A stretch of DNA of 64,000 nucleotides, taken from Alcanivorax sp. REN37 (GTDB lineage Bacteria; Pseudomonadota; Gammaproteobacteria; Pseudomonadales; Alcanivoracaceae). Within the stretch, counting starts at the first letter, position 1. Every line of letters starts with the position of its first letter. Below, in pieces: positions 18,204 to 27,942 of the stretch. The stretch spans positions 300 to 64,299 of the forward strand of contig NZ_JBGCUO010000003.1 in NCBI RefSeq assembly GCF_041102775.1, in the 5' to 3' direction. The position numbers and the translations under genes are program-made. The notes under the pieces were generated by a model. That model had not been told where the DNA came from. It did no database searches and saw only the letters and a program-made list of their open reading frames with translations.

Positions 18204-18695
18204 TCAGATGCTCAGCACCTTTTCACCACGGGAAATGCCACTGACACCGGAACGCACCACTTCCAATACCTGGGTTTCCCCGATGGCATTGATGAAGGCG
18301 TCCAGTTTGTCGCTGGCACCGGCCAGTTGCACGGTGTAGACCGAAGCGGTCACGTCCACGATCTGACCGCGGAAGATGTCCACCGTCCGCTTAACCTCAG
18401 CGCGCTGGGCACCGGTGGCTTTCACCTTGATCAACATCAGTTCGCGCTCGATGTGCGCGCCCTCAGTCAGGTCCACCAACTTGACCACCTCAATCAGCTT
18501 GTTGAGGTGTTTAGTGATGCGCTCTATGGTGCGGTCATCACCGTAGGTGGTCAGCGTCAGCCGCGACAGCGTGTTGTCTTCGGTGGGTGCCACGGTCAGC
18601 GTTTCGATGTTGTAGCCCCGCTGGGAGAACAGGCCCACCACCCGGGACAGCGCGCCCGGTTCGTTTTCCATCAGGATCGAAATGATGCGTCTCAT
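18204..18695 (-). CDS. ilvH: Acetolactate synthase small (regulatory) subunit
   Basis: A 163-residue regulatory subunit that confers valine feedback inhibition on IlvI. The N-terminal ACT domain reads [35 protein letters not shown], the family hallmark; the C-terminal domain follows. The start is the ATG at 18695, which overlaps the ilvI TGA by one base (TGATG); the longer frame from 18722 lies inside ilvI. Length equals that of E. coli IlvH. Translational coupling with ilvI fits the fixed subunit ratio. Confidence 0.96.
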   Translation of the reverse strand: MRRIISILMENEPGALSRVVGLFSQRGYNIETLTVAPTEDNTLSRLTLTTYGDDRTIERITKHLNKLIEVVKLVDLTEGAHIERELMLIKVKATGAQRAEVKRTVDIFRGQIVDVTASVYTVQLAGASDKLDAFINAIGETQVLEVVRSGVSGISRGEKVLSI

Positions 18696-20416
18696 CAGGT
18701 GCGCTCCGTCTTGCTCAGCCACATGTCGCGCATGGACCCGTCAGCGATATGCATCGGGTACACGTGCTCGGTGGGGTCCACATAGATGTCCATGAACACC
18801 AGCCGGTCCTTGGCCGCAAAGGCCTCTTCCATCGCCGCTTCCAGCTGGTCCGCACGATCAACACGGATGCCGAGGTGGTGGTAGGACTGCGCTAGGCCAA
18901 CGAAGTCGGGCAGCGACTCCATGTAGGACTGGCTGTGACGACCGCCGTACTGCATGTCCTGCCACTGGCGCACCATGCCCAGCGACTGGTTGTTCAGGTT
19001 GATGATCTTCACCGGCAACCCGTACTGCAGACAGGTGGACAGCTCCTGAATGTTCATCTGGATCGAACCTTCACCGGTGACGCAGGCCACGGTCGCATCT
19101 GGGAACGCAAGCTGCACGCCCATGGCCGCCGGCAAACCAAAGCCCATGGTGCCGAGACCACCGGAGTTGATCCAACGGCGCGGCTTGTCAAAGCCGTAGT
19201 ACTGCGCCGCGAACATCTGGTGCTGGCCAACGTCACTGGTCACGTAGGCGTCGCCTTTGGTGACACGATGCAGCGCCTGAATCACTTCCTGCGGCTTCAG
19301 CAAACCTTCCGCGTGCGGCGCGAAACGCAGCCCGTGCACTTTGCGCCAGCCGTTGATCTCATCCCACCAACGCGCGATCTGGCTGCCGTCCGGCAGTACC
19401 GGCTGCTCGTCGAGGATTGCCAGCATGTCTTCCAGCACCTGCTGTACCGGGCCCACGATCGGCACATCAGCACGCACGTTTTTGGAGATGGTGGCCGGAT
19501 CCACGTCGATGTGAACAATGGTCGCGCCGGGGCAGAACTTGCTGATGTCGTTGGTGGCACGGTCATCAAAGCGCGCACCCACCGCCACGATCAGGTCAGC
19601 ATTGTGCATCACCATGTTGGCTTCGTAGGTACCGTGCATGCCGAGCATGCCAATGTACTGCGGGTCGCTGGCCGGGAAGCAGCCGAGCCCCATCAGCGTG
19701 TTGGTCACCGGGAACTTCACCTTGTGCGCCAACTTGGTCAGCAGGTCAGAGGCATCGCCCTGCACCACACCACCGCCGGCGTACAACACCGGACGCCGGG
19801 CCTTGAGCATTTCTTCCACCGCCTTGCGGATCTGGCCGGAGTGGCCGCGCTGCACCGGCGTGTAGGAGCGCATCTTGACCTTTTTCGGGTACTCGAACGG
19901 CAGCTTGATATGCGGCGCAGTGCGGTCCTTGGGAATATCGACCAGCACCGGGCCAGGGCGGCCAGTGGTCGCAATGTAGAAGGCCTTACGCATGATTTCC
20001 GGCAGGTCTTCGGTGTTGCGCACCATGAAGCTGTGTTTCACGATCGGCCGGCAGATGCCCATCATGTCGCATTCTTGGAAGGCGTCATCGCCGATCCAGT
20101 CGGAACGCACCTGACCCGACAGCACCACCATCGGGATGGAATCCATGTAGGCCGTGGCGATGCCGGTCACCGCGTTGGTGGCACCCGGGCCGGAGGTCAC
20201 CAGCACTACACCAGGCTTACCGGTGGCGCGGGCGTAACCGTCCGCCGCGTGGGTGGCCGCTTGCTCATGACGGACCAGGATGTGCTTGACCTGCTCTTGC
20301 TGGAACAATGCGTCGTAAATATGGAGTACCGCGCCACCGGGGTAGCCAAAAAGGTACTCAACGCCCTCTTCCTGCAAGGCACGGATGATCATCTCCGCAC
20401 CAGATAACTTTTCCAC
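18695..20416 (-). CDS. ilvI: Acetolactate synthase large (catalytic) subunit
   Basis: A 573-residue ThDP enzyme condensing two pyruvates to acetolactate, or pyruvate and 2-oxobutyrate to acetohydroxybutyrate. The N-terminal domain has [16 protein letters not shown] with the catalytic Glu in the [18 protein letters not shown] region. A central FAD-type domain and the C-terminal ThDP motif GEGSIQMN...NNQSLG follow (Glu instead of the commoner Asp in GDGS). I start at the GTG at 20416: GAGGTGA lies 5 nt upstream, and VEKLSGAEM aligns with the known N-terminus MExLSGAEM. The open frame to 20476 is upstream leader. Confidence 0.95.
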   Translation of the reverse strand: MEKLSGAEMIIRALQEEGVEYLFGYPGGAVLHIYDALFQQEQVKHILVRHEQAATHAADGYARATGKPGVVLVTSGPGATNAVTGIATAYMDSIPMVVLSGQVRSDWIGDDAFQECDMMGICRPIVKHSFMVRNTEDLPEIMRKAFYIATTGRPGPVLVDIPKDRTAPHIKLPFEYPKKVKMRSYTPVQRGHSGQIRKAVEEMLKARRPVLYAGGGVVQGDASDLLTKLAHKVKFPVTNTLMGLGCFPASDPQYIGMLGMHGTYEANMVMHNADLIVAVGARFDDRATNDISKFCPGATIVHIDVDPATISKNVRADVPIVGPVQQVLEDMLAILDEQPVLPDGSQIARWWDEINGWRKVHGLRFAPHAEGLLKPQEVIQALHRVTKGDAYVTSDVGQHQMFAAQYYGFDKPRRWINSGGLGTMGFGLPAAMGVQLAFPDATVACVTGEGSIQMNIQELSTCLQYGLPVKIINLNNQSLGMVRQWQDMQYGGRHSQSYMESLPDFVGLAQSYHHLGIRVDRADQLEAAMEEAFAAKDRLVFMDIYVDPTEHVYPMHIADGSMRDMWLSKTERT

Positions 20417-20806
20417 AACTCTCACCTCGTTTGGCTGCCACGCAATGCAATGACGACAGCGACGCCCTTCCACCATTGGAGGACGGCCTGCGCAGCAGGG
20501 AACTGGATTTGTCTCTTGAGTGCCCGCGGATGGAAAACCTTACTTTGGCTTCCCGAGGCTCTTGCGGAGGTGGCCGACAAGAACGCGGACAGGCGAATGC
20601 TGGGACGATGCGGCAGTGATACTGCAGTGGACGTCACGGTAATGACGCCCCCGGCCCCGGCCCCTCTGTCACTTGGGTAAAGTTCAGGAGTCCCGATTTC
20701 CGGAGACCCCCGATTGTCGCAGATTTGAGCAGTCTGTCAAACCGTCGGCGTTGCGTTTGCGCCGCCTGCCGGGGCATGCTGAATGCGGTTTGAAAGGGGG
20801 AAAACC
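20417..20806. promoter_or_regulatory. Long leader/control region between ilvI and the DUF4124 gene
   Basis: 390 bp without a firm gene. On the minus strand a reading frame from GTG at 20637 runs 71 codons to a TGA that overlaps the ilvI Shine-Dalgarno sequence; its last part encodes VAVVIAL followed by RGSQTR. This could be a leader peptide for branched-chain attenuation, but I see no clear terminator/antiterminator pair, so it stays a possibility. The plus-strand side holds AAAGGGGG, the ribosome site of the next gene. No clear sigma-70 promoter was found by eye. Confidence 0.35.
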
Positions 20807-21226
20807 ATGCACAAAACCATCTTGCTGGCAGCGCTGGGTGCTGCCTTGGCCGGCCCAGCGCTGGCCGCTGACTACCACCGCTGGGTGGACGACAACGGCA
20901 CCGTGCACTTCGGCACCCGACCGCCGGCCAACCAGCCGAGCACCACCGTCACCACTCGCCCGGCGCCGCCGGTGACCACGCCAGCCGCTGCGGCTTCTGC
21001 AGCGGCCACGACCGAGGACACGCCCGGCGCGGCGGCAACACCACCGCCGCCGCAGCCGCTGGATGCCAGCACCTGCGCCCAACTGCGCGGGCACCTGGAG
21101 ACGCTGCGCAACAAGCCGATCGTGCGTGAGGTTGATCCCGACACCGGCGAACACATCACACTGGATGCTGAGCGCCGCGCCGCCATGACCCAACAGATCA
21201 GCGAGCAGCTCCAACGCTGCCCCTGA
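20807..21226 (+). CDS. DUF4124-containing secreted protein
   Basis: A 139-residue exported protein of unknown function. The signal peptide ends at ALAA (residues 1-20 approximately). The short DUF4124 motif YHRWVDDNGTVHFGTRPPANQP follows directly, then an Ala/Pro/Thr-rich linker and a C-terminal helical region with two cysteines (ASTCAQLRGHLETL ... LQRC). The ATG at 20807 has AAAGGGGG 6 nt upstream. Single gene between the ilvI leader and a bidirectional terminator. Confidence 0.75.
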   Translation: MHKTILLAALGAALAGPALAADYHRWVDDNGTVHFGTRPPANQPSTTVTTRPAPPVTTPAAAASAAATTEDTPGAAATPPPPQPLDASTCAQLRGHLETLRNKPIVREVDPDTGEHITLDAERRAAMTQQISEQLQRCP

Positions 21227-21238
21227 CAGACGGCATAC

Positions 21239-21267
21239 AAAAAAGGGGCGCCAAGCGCCCCTTTTTT
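21239..21267. terminator. Bidirectional terminator
   Basis: GGGGCGC (21245-21251), loop CAA, GCGCCCC (21255-21261), flanked by six A on the left and six T on the right. It terminates both the DUF4124 gene and clpB, which converge here. Confidence 0.9.
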
Positions 21268-21282
21268 GTTATCCGCCGAGGA

Positions 21283-23859
21283 TCATTCCTTACTGAACCG
21301 CAGTCCGCTGTCATCGGCCTCCACGCGAATGGTATCGCCGGGAGCAAAATCGCCGCGCAAGATGGCCGTTGCCAACGGGTTCTCGATCTTCTGCTGAATC
21401 GCCCGCTTCAGCGGCCGCGCGCCGTAGACCGGGTCGTAGCCCGCTTCCACCAGATTCGACAGCGCCTCATCAGTGAGCGCCAGCCCCAGCTCGCGTTCCG
21501 CTAACCGCTTGCGCAGCCCCGCCAACTGAATGTCGGCGATGCCGCGGATTTGGTCTTTGGCCAACGGATGGAACACCACCACTTCATCGACCCGGTTGAT
21601 GAACTCCGGACGGAAGTGGTTGCCCACCACACCCATCACCGCGTCTTTCATGGCGTTGTAATCGCCGTCGTCGGCCATGCGCTGGATCAGGTCAGAACCT
21701 AGGTTCGACGTCATCACCACCACCGTATTGCGGAAGTCCACGGTGCGGCCTTGGCCATCGGTCAGGCGCCCGTCATCCAGCACCTGCAGCAGGATGTTGA
21801 ACACATCCGGGTGGGCTTTTTCGACCTCGTCGAGCAGCAGTACCGAGTACGGCTTACGGCGCACCGCTTCGGTCAAGTAGCCGCCCTCCTCGTATCCGAC
21901 GTAGCCCGGCGGCGCTCCAATCAGCCGCGCCACCGAGTGCTTTTCCATGAACTCGGACATGTCCACCCGCACCATGGCGTCGGTGGTATCGAACAGGAAC
22001 TCGGCTAACGCTTTGCACAGCTCGGTCTTGCCGACCCCGGTCGGTCCGAGGAACAAGAATGAGCCGTTCGGGCGGTTAGGATCAGACAGCCCCGCGCGGG
22101 AACGCCGCACCGCGTTGGCCACCGCCTCCACCGCTTCGTCCTGGCCCACCACACGGGCATGCAAGGCATCTTCCATGCGCAACAATTTGTCGCGCTCGCC
22201 CTCCATCATTTTTGCCACCGGGATACCGGTCCACTTGGACACCACCTCGGCGATCTCTTCCTCCGACACGTGGTTACGCAGCAGCTTGAATGCCGGGCGC
22301 TCCTGTTGCGACGCCTCGGCCAGCTTCTGCTCCAGACCGGGGATGGTGCCGTACTGCAACTCGGACATGCGCGACAAGTCACCGGCACGGCGCGCCTGTT
22401 CGATCTCCAACCGAGCCCGCTCCAACTCTGCTTTGATCTCCTGGGCGCCCATCACGCTGGCTTTCTCGGCGTCCCAAATCTCGCGCAGGTCGGCGTATTC
22501 CTTCTCCTGACGGTCGATATCTTCGTTGAGCTTTTCCAACCGCTTGCGGCTGGCCTCATCTTCTTCCTTGCCCAGCGCTTCGCGCTCCATCTTCAACTGA
22601 ATCAACTTGCGGTCAAGACGGTCCATTTCCTCCGGCATGGAATCGATTTCCATGCGGATGCGGCTGGCCGCCTCATCGATCAGGTCGATGGCCTTGTCCG
22701 GCAGCTGGCGATCAGTGATGTAACGCTGCGACAGTTTCGCCGCGGCGATGATGGCGCTGTCGGTAATGTCGACACCGTGGTGCACTTCGTAGCGCTCTTT
22801 CAGCCCGCGCAGGATGGCGATGGTGTCTTCCACCGACGGCTCATCTACCAGCACTTTCTGGAAACGCCGCTCCAGCGCGGCGTCTTTCTCGATGTACTGG
22901 CGGTACTCGTCCAGCGTGGTCGCACCGACACAGTGCAGCTCGCCACGGGCCAAGGCTGGCTTGAGCATGTTGCCGGCATCCATGGCGCCATCGCCCTTGC
23001 CGGCGCCAACCATGGTGTGCAGCTCGTCGATAAACAGGATTACTTGGCCTTCCTGCTTCGACAATTCGTTGAGCACCGCTTTCAGGCGCTCCTCGAACTC
23101 GCCGCGGTACTTAGCCCCGGCAATCAACGCTGCCATGTCCAGCGACAGCACCCGCTTGCCCTTCAGACCCTCGGGCACTTCGCCGTTGACGATGCGCTGC
23201 GCCAGGCCTTCCACGATGGCGGTTTTACCGACCCCGGGCGCGCCGATCAGCACCGGGTTGTTCTTGGTGCGGCGCTGCAACACCTGCACTGTGCGGCGGA
23301 TTTCATCATCGCGGCCGATCACCGGATCCAGCTTGCCCTGCTCAGCACGCTCGGTGAGATCAAGCGTGTATTTATCGAGCGCCTCACGGTGCTCCTCTGC
23401 ATTGGGATCCTTCACGGCTTCGCCACCACGCACCTCATCAATACGTGCCGCCAACGCGCCTTTGCGCACGCCGGCGTTGTTCATAATCTTGCCGAGCTCG
23501 CCGCCGTCATCGCAGGCCGCCAGCAACACCGCCTCGGTGGAAATGTACTGGTCTCCGCGTTGTTGTGCTTCGCGGTCAGCGAGGTTCAGCAGCGCCACCA
23601 TGCCACGGGACAGCTGCACATCACCGGTGAATTGGCCGGCGCGCGCGACCTTGTCCAGCGCCAGCTCCAGTGCGGTTTCAAAATCAGCAACATTGACGCC
23701 CAACTTTTGCAGCAGCGGCCGCGCGCTGCTGCCCTGCCCGCGCAGCAGAGCCAGCATCAAGTGGGCCGGTTCGATGACCGCATGGCTTTGCCCCACGGCC
23801 AGTGACTGGGCCTCGCCCAGCGCTTCCTGCAAACGACTGGTAAAACGGTCAGGACGCAT
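21283..23859 (-). CDS. clpB: ATP-dependent disaggregase ClpB
   Basis: An 858-residue Hsp100 chaperone that, with DnaK, dissolves protein aggregates. The Clp N-terminal domain (residues about 5-145), the first AAA+ module with Walker A GAPGVGKT (near 205), the middle coiled-coil domain (about 400-530, rich in E/K/R), and the second AAA+ module with [19 protein letters not shown] (near 605) are all present. The ATG at 23859 gives [21 protein letters not shown], matching the family N-terminus; the 18 codons before it lie downstream of the heat-shock promoter but lack homology. GGAGG is 9 nt upstream. Confidence 0.97.
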   Translation of the reverse strand: MRPDRFTSRLQEALGEAQSLAVGQSHAVIEPAHLMLALLRGQGSSARPLLQKLGVNVADFETALELALDKVARAGQFTGDVQLSRGMVALLNLADREAQQRGDQYISTEAVLLAACDDGGELGKIMNNAGVRKGALAARIDEVRGGEAVKDPNAEEHREALDKYTLDLTERAEQGKLDPVIGRDDEIRRTVQVLQRRTKNNPVLIGAPGVGKTAIVEGLAQRIVNGEVPEGLKGKRVLSLDMAALIAGAKYRGEFEERLKAVLNELSKQEGQVILFIDELHTMVGAGKGDGAMDAGNMLKPALARGELHCVGATTLDEYRQYIEKDAALERRFQKVLVDEPSVEDTIAILRGLKERYEVHHGVDITDSAIIAAAKLSQRYITDRQLPDKAIDLIDEAASRIRMEIDSMPEEMDRLDRKLIQLKMEREALGKEEDEASRKRLEKLNEDIDRQEKEYADLREIWDAEKASVMGAQEIKAELERARLEIEQARRAGDLSRMSELQYGTIPGLEQKLAEASQQERPAFKLLRNHVSEEEIAEVVSKWTGIPVAKMMEGERDKLLRMEDALHARVVGQDEAVEAVANAVRRSRAGLSDPNRPNGSFLFLGPTGVGKTELCKALAEFLFDTTDAMVRVDMSEFMEKHSVARLIGAPPGYVGYEEGGYLTEAVRRKPYSVLLLDEVEKAHPDVFNILLQVLDDGRLTDGQGRTVDFRNTVVVMTSNLGSDLIQRMADDGDYNAMKDAVMGVVGNHFRPEFINRVDEVVVFHPLAKDQIRGIADIQLAGLRKRLAERELGLALTDEALSNLVEAGYDPVYGARPLKRAIQQKIENPLATAILRGDFAPGDTIRVEADDSGLRFSKE

Positions 23860-23900
23860 AACCCTTTGCCTCCAAAAACGATTGAATACGATGGCCCAGA

Positions 23901-23927
23901 GATGCGGGTGCATAGGCCGATTTCAAG
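23901..23927 (-). promoter_or_regulatory. Sigma-32 (heat-shock) promoter of clpB
   Basis: On the minus strand CTTGAA (23922-23927) is followed after 13 bp by CCCGCATC (23901-23908), close to the sigma-32 consensus CTTGAA / CCCCATNT. It is 42 bp before the clpB ATG. Heat-shock control of clpB is established in gammaproteobacteria. Confidence 0.75.
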
Positions 23928-24076
23928 AGTCTGCCGCCACCGTCGCACCACCCCAAGCACCGGGATCAGATTTCACGCTTGTTTGTATTGCAGCGACGGT
24001 TGTCAGCTTCTGGCAGCGTTGCTATCGTGCGCATCTTGATCGATGCGCCGCATCCGTCCGTAAGCGTTTACGTCAA

Positions 24077-24130
24077 TCAACGCATTCATCACGTTCCATT
24101 GCGTGAGGAGTGCATCTGCGTTGATGGAAC
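24077..24130 (+). promoter_or_regulatory. Two interlocking inverted repeats upstream of the DUF2798 gene
   Basis: TCAACGCA (24077-24084) is complementary to TGCGTTGA (24117-24124), and GTTCCAT (24093-24099) to ATGGAAC (24124-24130). The two right arms are contiguous and share one base, so in RNA the pairings cross or exclude each other; in DNA they form overlapping dyads. They lie 22-75 bp before the ATG at 24152. Function unknown. Confidence 0.4.
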
Positions 24131-24151
24131 AGAACCTTATGGAGACCTGTT

Positions 24152-24415
24152 ATGTCCCCCTCCCGCGATACTTTGTTTGGCTTGCCCAAGTTGCCCCATA
24201 GCGCCTTGGCGATCCTGTTGCCGCTGTTCCTGTCCTGCATCATGAGCGCGGTGGTGTCCTTCATCAGCTTGGTCAACAGCGTTGGGCTGAGCCCCGGCAT
24301 GTTATCGGCTTGGCTGTCTACTTGGCTGCTGTCCTGGGCGATCGCCTTCCCCACCGTATTGGTGGTGCTACCGATGGCGCGACGGCTGGCGCTCAGTCTG
24401 GTACGTGCTCCCTGA
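24152..24415 (+). CDS. DUF2798 family small membrane protein
   Basis: An 87-residue protein with two predicted membrane helices (about 18-42 and 54-76), the size and shape of DUF2798 proteins. GGAG lies 8 nt before the ATG. The function of the family is unknown. It is followed 78 nt later by a fatty acid hydroxylase-type gene on the same strand and probably shares its transcript. Confidence 0.7.
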   Translation: MSPSRDTLFGLPKLPHSALAILLPLFLSCIMSAVVSFISLVNSVGLSPGMLSAWLSTWLLSWAIAFPTVLVVLPMARRLALSLVRAP

Positions 24416-24493
24416 GGCTGCGCCGTTTATTCAAGCCGCGCCGGTTCCCGGCGCACACCATGGTGACCACCCTGATGCCAAGAGAGAGTCACC

Positions 24494-25441
24494 ATGCGCA
24501 CTACCTTCCAATACGGCTACGGCCCCCTGCTTTGGTTTGGCGGTAACGGCCTCGCGCTGTGGCTGATCGGCAGCCAAGGCCACAGCGCCCTATGGCTGCT
24601 ACCACTCGGCCTCGCTGTCATCTTGCTGTCGTTCCTCGCCGAGGCGCGCTTGCCGTTTCATACCGACTGGAACCGCGATCACCATGATCGCGGCAGCGAC
24701 CGCTGGCACGCACTCATCAACGAAGCGCTGAACAGTGCTGGCATTGTGCTGCTGCCACTGCTGGCCGGCGCGCTGACGCTGTGGCCGGTGTGGCCGACGC
24801 ATTGGCTACTGTGGACGCAATGGCTGCTGGCGCTAGTGGTGGCGGATGCCGGCATCACGCTGATGCACTGGCTGAGTCATCGGCGGCCACTTCTGTGGCG
24901 GCTGCATGCGGTGCACCACAGCGCGCCGCGGCTGTACGGCTTCAACGGTTTAATGAAACATCCGCTGCACCAAGGCGTGGAAGCGCTGGGCGGTTTGCTG
25001 CCACTGCTGCTGATCGGCCTGCCAGCGCAGGTCGGCGCCCTGCTGGCATTCAGCATCGCCCTGCAACTGTTGCTGCAACACAGCAATGTGGACATGAAAA
25101 TGGGGCCACTGCGGCATCTGTTTGCTTGGGCGCCGGTGCACCGCTTGCACCACCTGCGCTATGGCCGCGCTGGGGATGTGAATTTCGCGCTGTTCTTCCC
25201 GCTCTGGGACCGCTTGCTCAGCACCGCCATGTGGCTGCCGGATTACCGGCTGCGTGCCGATGATGTCGGCATTGGCGCTCAGCCGGATTACCCGCGCGAT
25301 TATCGGGCCCAGCTCAGTGCCCCTTGGCGGGCGCTGCCGGAACAACCGGGGTTGGCGCAGCCTTCAGTAGAGCTGGCCACCTCACTGCAGCGCCATCACC
25401 CGCAGTTGCGTCAGCGACAGGTCGGCGCGGATGCCCAGTAG
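24494..25441 (+). CDS. Fatty acid hydroxylase / sterol desaturase superfamily membrane protein
   Basis: A 315-residue integral membrane di-iron enzyme, predicted. Histidine clusters HWLSHR (HxxxH), HAVHH and HRLHH, plus extra histidines in between, follow the family pattern for two metal ions. Hydrophobic segments lie at about 12-48, 76-96, 98-125 and 170-200. The superfamily hydroxylates or desaturates lipids, sterols or carotenoids; the substrate here is not readable. GAGAG stands before the ATG. Its last 60 nt overlap the end of the AraC gene on the opposite strand; the final 35 codons after PDYPRDYRAQLSAPWRALP look unstructured and may be a recent extension. Confidence 0.85.
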   Translation: MRTTFQYGYGPLLWFGGNGLALWLIGSQGHSALWLLPLGLAVILLSFLAEARLPFHTDWNRDHHDRGSDRWHALINEALNSAGIVLLPLLAGALTLWPVWPTHWLLWTQWLLALVVADAGITLMHWLSHRRPLLWRLHAVHHSAPRLYGFNGLMKHPLHQGVEALGGLLPLLLIGLPAQVGALLAFSIALQLLLQHSNVDMKMGPLRHLFAWAPVHRLHHLRYGRAGDVNFALFFPLWDRLLSTAMWLPDYRLRADDVGIGAQPDYPRDYRAQLSAPWRALPEQPGLAQPSVELATSLQRHHPQLRQRQVGADAQ

Positions 25442-26059
25442 GCTGCGCACAGTGCGGGACAAGTGGGCGCTGTCGGCAAAGCCGGCGTGATGGGCTGCAT
25501 CGGTCAGTGAGTAGCCCTGCAGCACCAGCGCGGTGGCCAGATGCAGCCGGCGCCACAGCACTAGCCGCCGCACCGACACCCCAAGCTGATCACTGAACAG
25601 CCGCGCCAGCTGGCTCAGCGACAGACTCGCCGCAGTCGCCAGCCGCGCGGAGGGCACTTTGCCGTCCAGCCCCTGATCCAACTCCACCAGCGCCTGTTGC
25701 AGGCGCGGGTCCAGCGGCCGGCGTGGCAGCTGTTGCAATGCGCGCTGCGCGCCGGCCGGGTCATCAGGACAGTGCGGCAACCATGCCACCAGCGTGTCTT
25801 GATCGAACGCCAGCGGCTCAGCAAACAACACCAGTTGCGGCATTTGGGACGGCTGCAACGCGTGGCGCTGCCAAGACGGGATCAGTAATCGCGAGGCCTG
25901 TTGGCGACCGGTGTCGAGCGCCACCGTGACTGGCTGCCCAAGCCCCACCATCAACTGGTGGGCATAGTGCGCGTGGGAACGGGCATCGCCAACGCAGCCA
26001 TAGAACACGGCATGATCGCGGGCCAGCCAGATGTCACCCTGCCAGCCCACTTCACTCAT
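25382..26059 (-). CDS. AraC-family transcriptional regulator
   Basis: A 225-residue regulator with an N-terminal cupin-like sensing part (HAVFYGCVGDARSHAHYAHQLMVGLGQPVTVAL) and a C-terminal pair of helix-turn-helix motifs (LSLSQLARLFSDQLGVSVRRLVLWRRL, then SLTDAAHHAGFADSAHLSRTVRSLLG). The start is ATG 26059, 10 bp after the pgeF stop; the frame open to 26287 lies within pgeF. It faces the hydroxylase gene tail to tail with a 60-nt overlap, and probably regulates it and the DUF2798 gene (inference from pairing). Confidence 0.82.
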   Translation of the reverse strand: MSEVGWQGDIWLARDHAVFYGCVGDARSHAHYAHQLMVGLGQPVTVALDTGRQQASRLLIPSWQRHALQPSQMPQLVLFAEPLAFDQDTLVAWLPHCPDDPAGAQRALQQLPRRPLDPRLQQALVELDQGLDGKVPSARLATAASLSLSQLARLFSDQLGVSVRRLVLWRRLHLATALVLQGYSLTDAAHHAGFADSAHLSRTVRSLLGIRADLSLTQLRVMALQ

Positions 26060-26069
26060 TGCGACGCGC

Positions 26070-26813
26070 TCAGGGCTGCAGCCAGACCAACGAGGCAAAG
26101 CGCCCAGTCTGGCCTTCGAAGCGGTAGGAATAAAACAAATCACGCCGCGTGGCGGTGCACCAGTTGCCGCCGCTGACCTCGGCCACACCGGCGGCCAGCA
26201 GTCGACGGCGCGCCAACGCAAACAAGTCGAGCCGCCAGCGGCCAGGCTCAGCATCAGCGGCGAACGCGTCGGCCGCTGCTCGATCAACGTTCAGGAAGGC
26301 CTCACGCAGATCATCACCGACCTGGTAGCAGGGCTGGGAAATCGCCGGCCCCAACCAGGCTGATACCGGCTCGCCACCCGGTGCCAGTTGCTGCACCGCG
26401 CGTTCCAAGATGCCAGCGTTGAGTCCTTTCCAGCCGGCATGCACTGCCGCCACCGCGCGGCCATCGCAACGCGCCAGTAGCACCGGCAAGCAATCGGCGG
26501 TCAACACCACACAAGCCCGCCCAGCCTCGCCGCTCCATACCCCATCGGCGCGTTGCAGCGCGCTGCCGGCTTCGGCCAGCGCGACGCCATGCACCTGTTC
26601 CAGCCAGTGGGGTGGATGCGGCAGTGCTAGCGCCTGTGCCAGCGCAGCGCGATTAGCAGCGACCCGTTGCGGGTCATCGCCGGAGTTGAGACCAAGATTG
26701 AAGCCGTGCCACGGCGCCGGCGAGCGGTCGCCGTGGCGGGTGGTGATGCAAGCCCGCACGCGCGGATGCGGCGTCCAGTCCGGCACCAACCACTGCAACG
26801 GCGCGCCACTCAT
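26070..26813 (-). CDS. pgeF: Peptidoglycan editing factor / multicopper oxidase-like (DUF152)
   Basis: A 247-residue cytoplasmic protein of the YfiH/PgeF family. Metal site residues are visible in LEQVHG, TADCLPVLLA and HAGWKGL. In E. coli PgeF removes mis-incorporated L-Ser from UDP-MurNAc precursors; older annotation was polyphenol oxidase or laccase. Its ATG overlaps the rluD stop (ATGA at 26810-26813), the usual rluD-pgeF pair, which together with bamD in front is a conserved arrangement. Confidence 0.92.
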   Translation of the reverse strand: MSGAPLQWLVPDWTPHPRVRACITTRHGDRSPAPWHGFNLGLNSGDDPQRVAANRAALAQALALPHPPHWLEQVHGVALAEAGSALQRADGVWSGEAGRACVVLTADCLPVLLARCDGRAVAAVHAGWKGLNAGILERAVQQLAPGGEPVSAWLGPAISQPCYQVGDDLREAFLNVDRAAADAFAADAEPGRWRLDLFALARRRLLAAGVAEVSGGNWCTATRRDLFYSYRFEGQTGRFASLVWLQP

Positions 26814-27775
26814 GCGTCGGCGTCCTGCTGCAGCAGCTTCAGCAGCTGCTCTAGGTCATCCGGGCGCGGCGCCTCAAACTCCATGTATTCACCGGTTTCC
26901 GGGTGCATCAGTCCCAGTTTGCGGGCATGCAAAGCCTGGCGGCGGAAGCGCGGCAGCGCATCGCGCAACTCCGCCGTGGCGCCGGCCGGGAACCGCAGCC
27001 GGCCGCCGTAGACCGGATCGCCCAGCAGCGGGTAGCGCAGGTGCGCCATGTGCACACGGATTTGGTGAGTGCGGCCGGTTTCCAGCTGTACCCGCAGGTG
27101 AGTGTGGCCACGGAAACGGCGGATCAGCCGATAATGGGTCACCGCCGGCTTGCCATCAGCCACCACCGCTTGGCGTTTGCGGTCCTGCGGATGGCGCCCG
27201 ATCGGCGCATCCACGGTACCGCCTCCGGTGAGGGTACCCACCGCCACCGCTTCGTATTCCCGAAATACCGACTTGTCTTGCAGCTGCGCCACCAAATCGG
27301 TGTGCGCTTCGAGCGTTTTGGCCACCACCATCAGGCCGGTGGTATCACGGTCGAGCCGGTGCACAATCCCCGCACGTGGCAGACCCGCTTGGCGCGCGTT
27401 CAAGTGCAGCAGCCCATTGAGCAAGGTGCCGTCCTGATGGCCGGCGGCCGGGTGTACCACCAAGCCAGTAGGCTTGTTGATCACCATCAGGGCGTCGTCT
27501 TCATAGACCACATCCAGCTCCAGCGGCTGCGGCGTATCGGACACCTCCGGCTCCTGCTCGGCATCGATGGTGAGCCATTCCAGCCCAATCACCTTGTCGC
27601 GGGGTTTGCCGGTACGACCGTTCACGGTCAAGGCGCCGCTTTTGATCCAACTTTGCAGGCGCGAGCGGGAGAAGCCGTCGAACAGCACTGCTGCCACCTG
27701 GTCCAGCCGTTGACCGGCCTGCTCGGTCGGCACTTGTGCTGATAACTGAATTTTATCGGTGGAGACGTGTCCCAT
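26810..27775 (-). CDS. rluD: 23S rRNA pseudouridine(1911/1915/1917) synthase
   Basis: A 321-residue enzyme that modifies helix 69 of 23S rRNA. An S4 RNA-binding domain (about 20-80; GQRLDQVAAVLFDGFSRSRLQSWIKSGALTVNG) precedes the catalytic domain with D142 in HRLDRDTTGLMVVAKT. RTHQIRVHMAHL and GDPVYGG are also typical. Divergent from bamD, which in gammaproteobacteria is almost always so arranged. Confidence 0.95.
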   Translation of the reverse strand: MGHVSTDKIQLSAQVPTEQAGQRLDQVAAVLFDGFSRSRLQSWIKSGALTVNGRTGKPRDKVIGLEWLTIDAEQEPEVSDTPQPLELDVVYEDDALMVINKPTGLVVHPAAGHQDGTLLNGLLHLNARQAGLPRAGIVHRLDRDTTGLMVVAKTLEAHTDLVAQLQDKSVFREYEAVAVGTLTGGGTVDAPIGRHPQDRKRQAVVADGKPAVTHYRLIRRFRGHTHLRVQLETGRTHQIRVHMAHLRYPLLGDPVYGGRLRFPAGATAELRDALPRFRRQALHARKLGLMHPETGEYMEFEAPRPDDLEQLLKLLQQDADA

Positions 27776-27942
27776 AGAGCGATTCCCGCGGCGCGTTGTC
27801 TGGCAGAAGGGGTCGGTGCGGGAGGCAACACTGTGACCCGTACCCGGATGTGCTTAAATAGCCGCCATCCAAGCCGGACCCGGTCCTCCCACGTGGACCC
27901 GCGCCGGCATTGTAACGCTCAACACGCCAAAGTCAGGTGATC

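Noticed and set aside
18935-20407. 490-codon plus-strand frame opposite ilvI
   Set aside because: Antisense shadow of a well-defined gene, composition His/Arg/Gln-rich.
22159-24106. Two long plus-strand frames opposite clpB
   Set aside because: Both overlap the well-supported clpB gene and lack family features.
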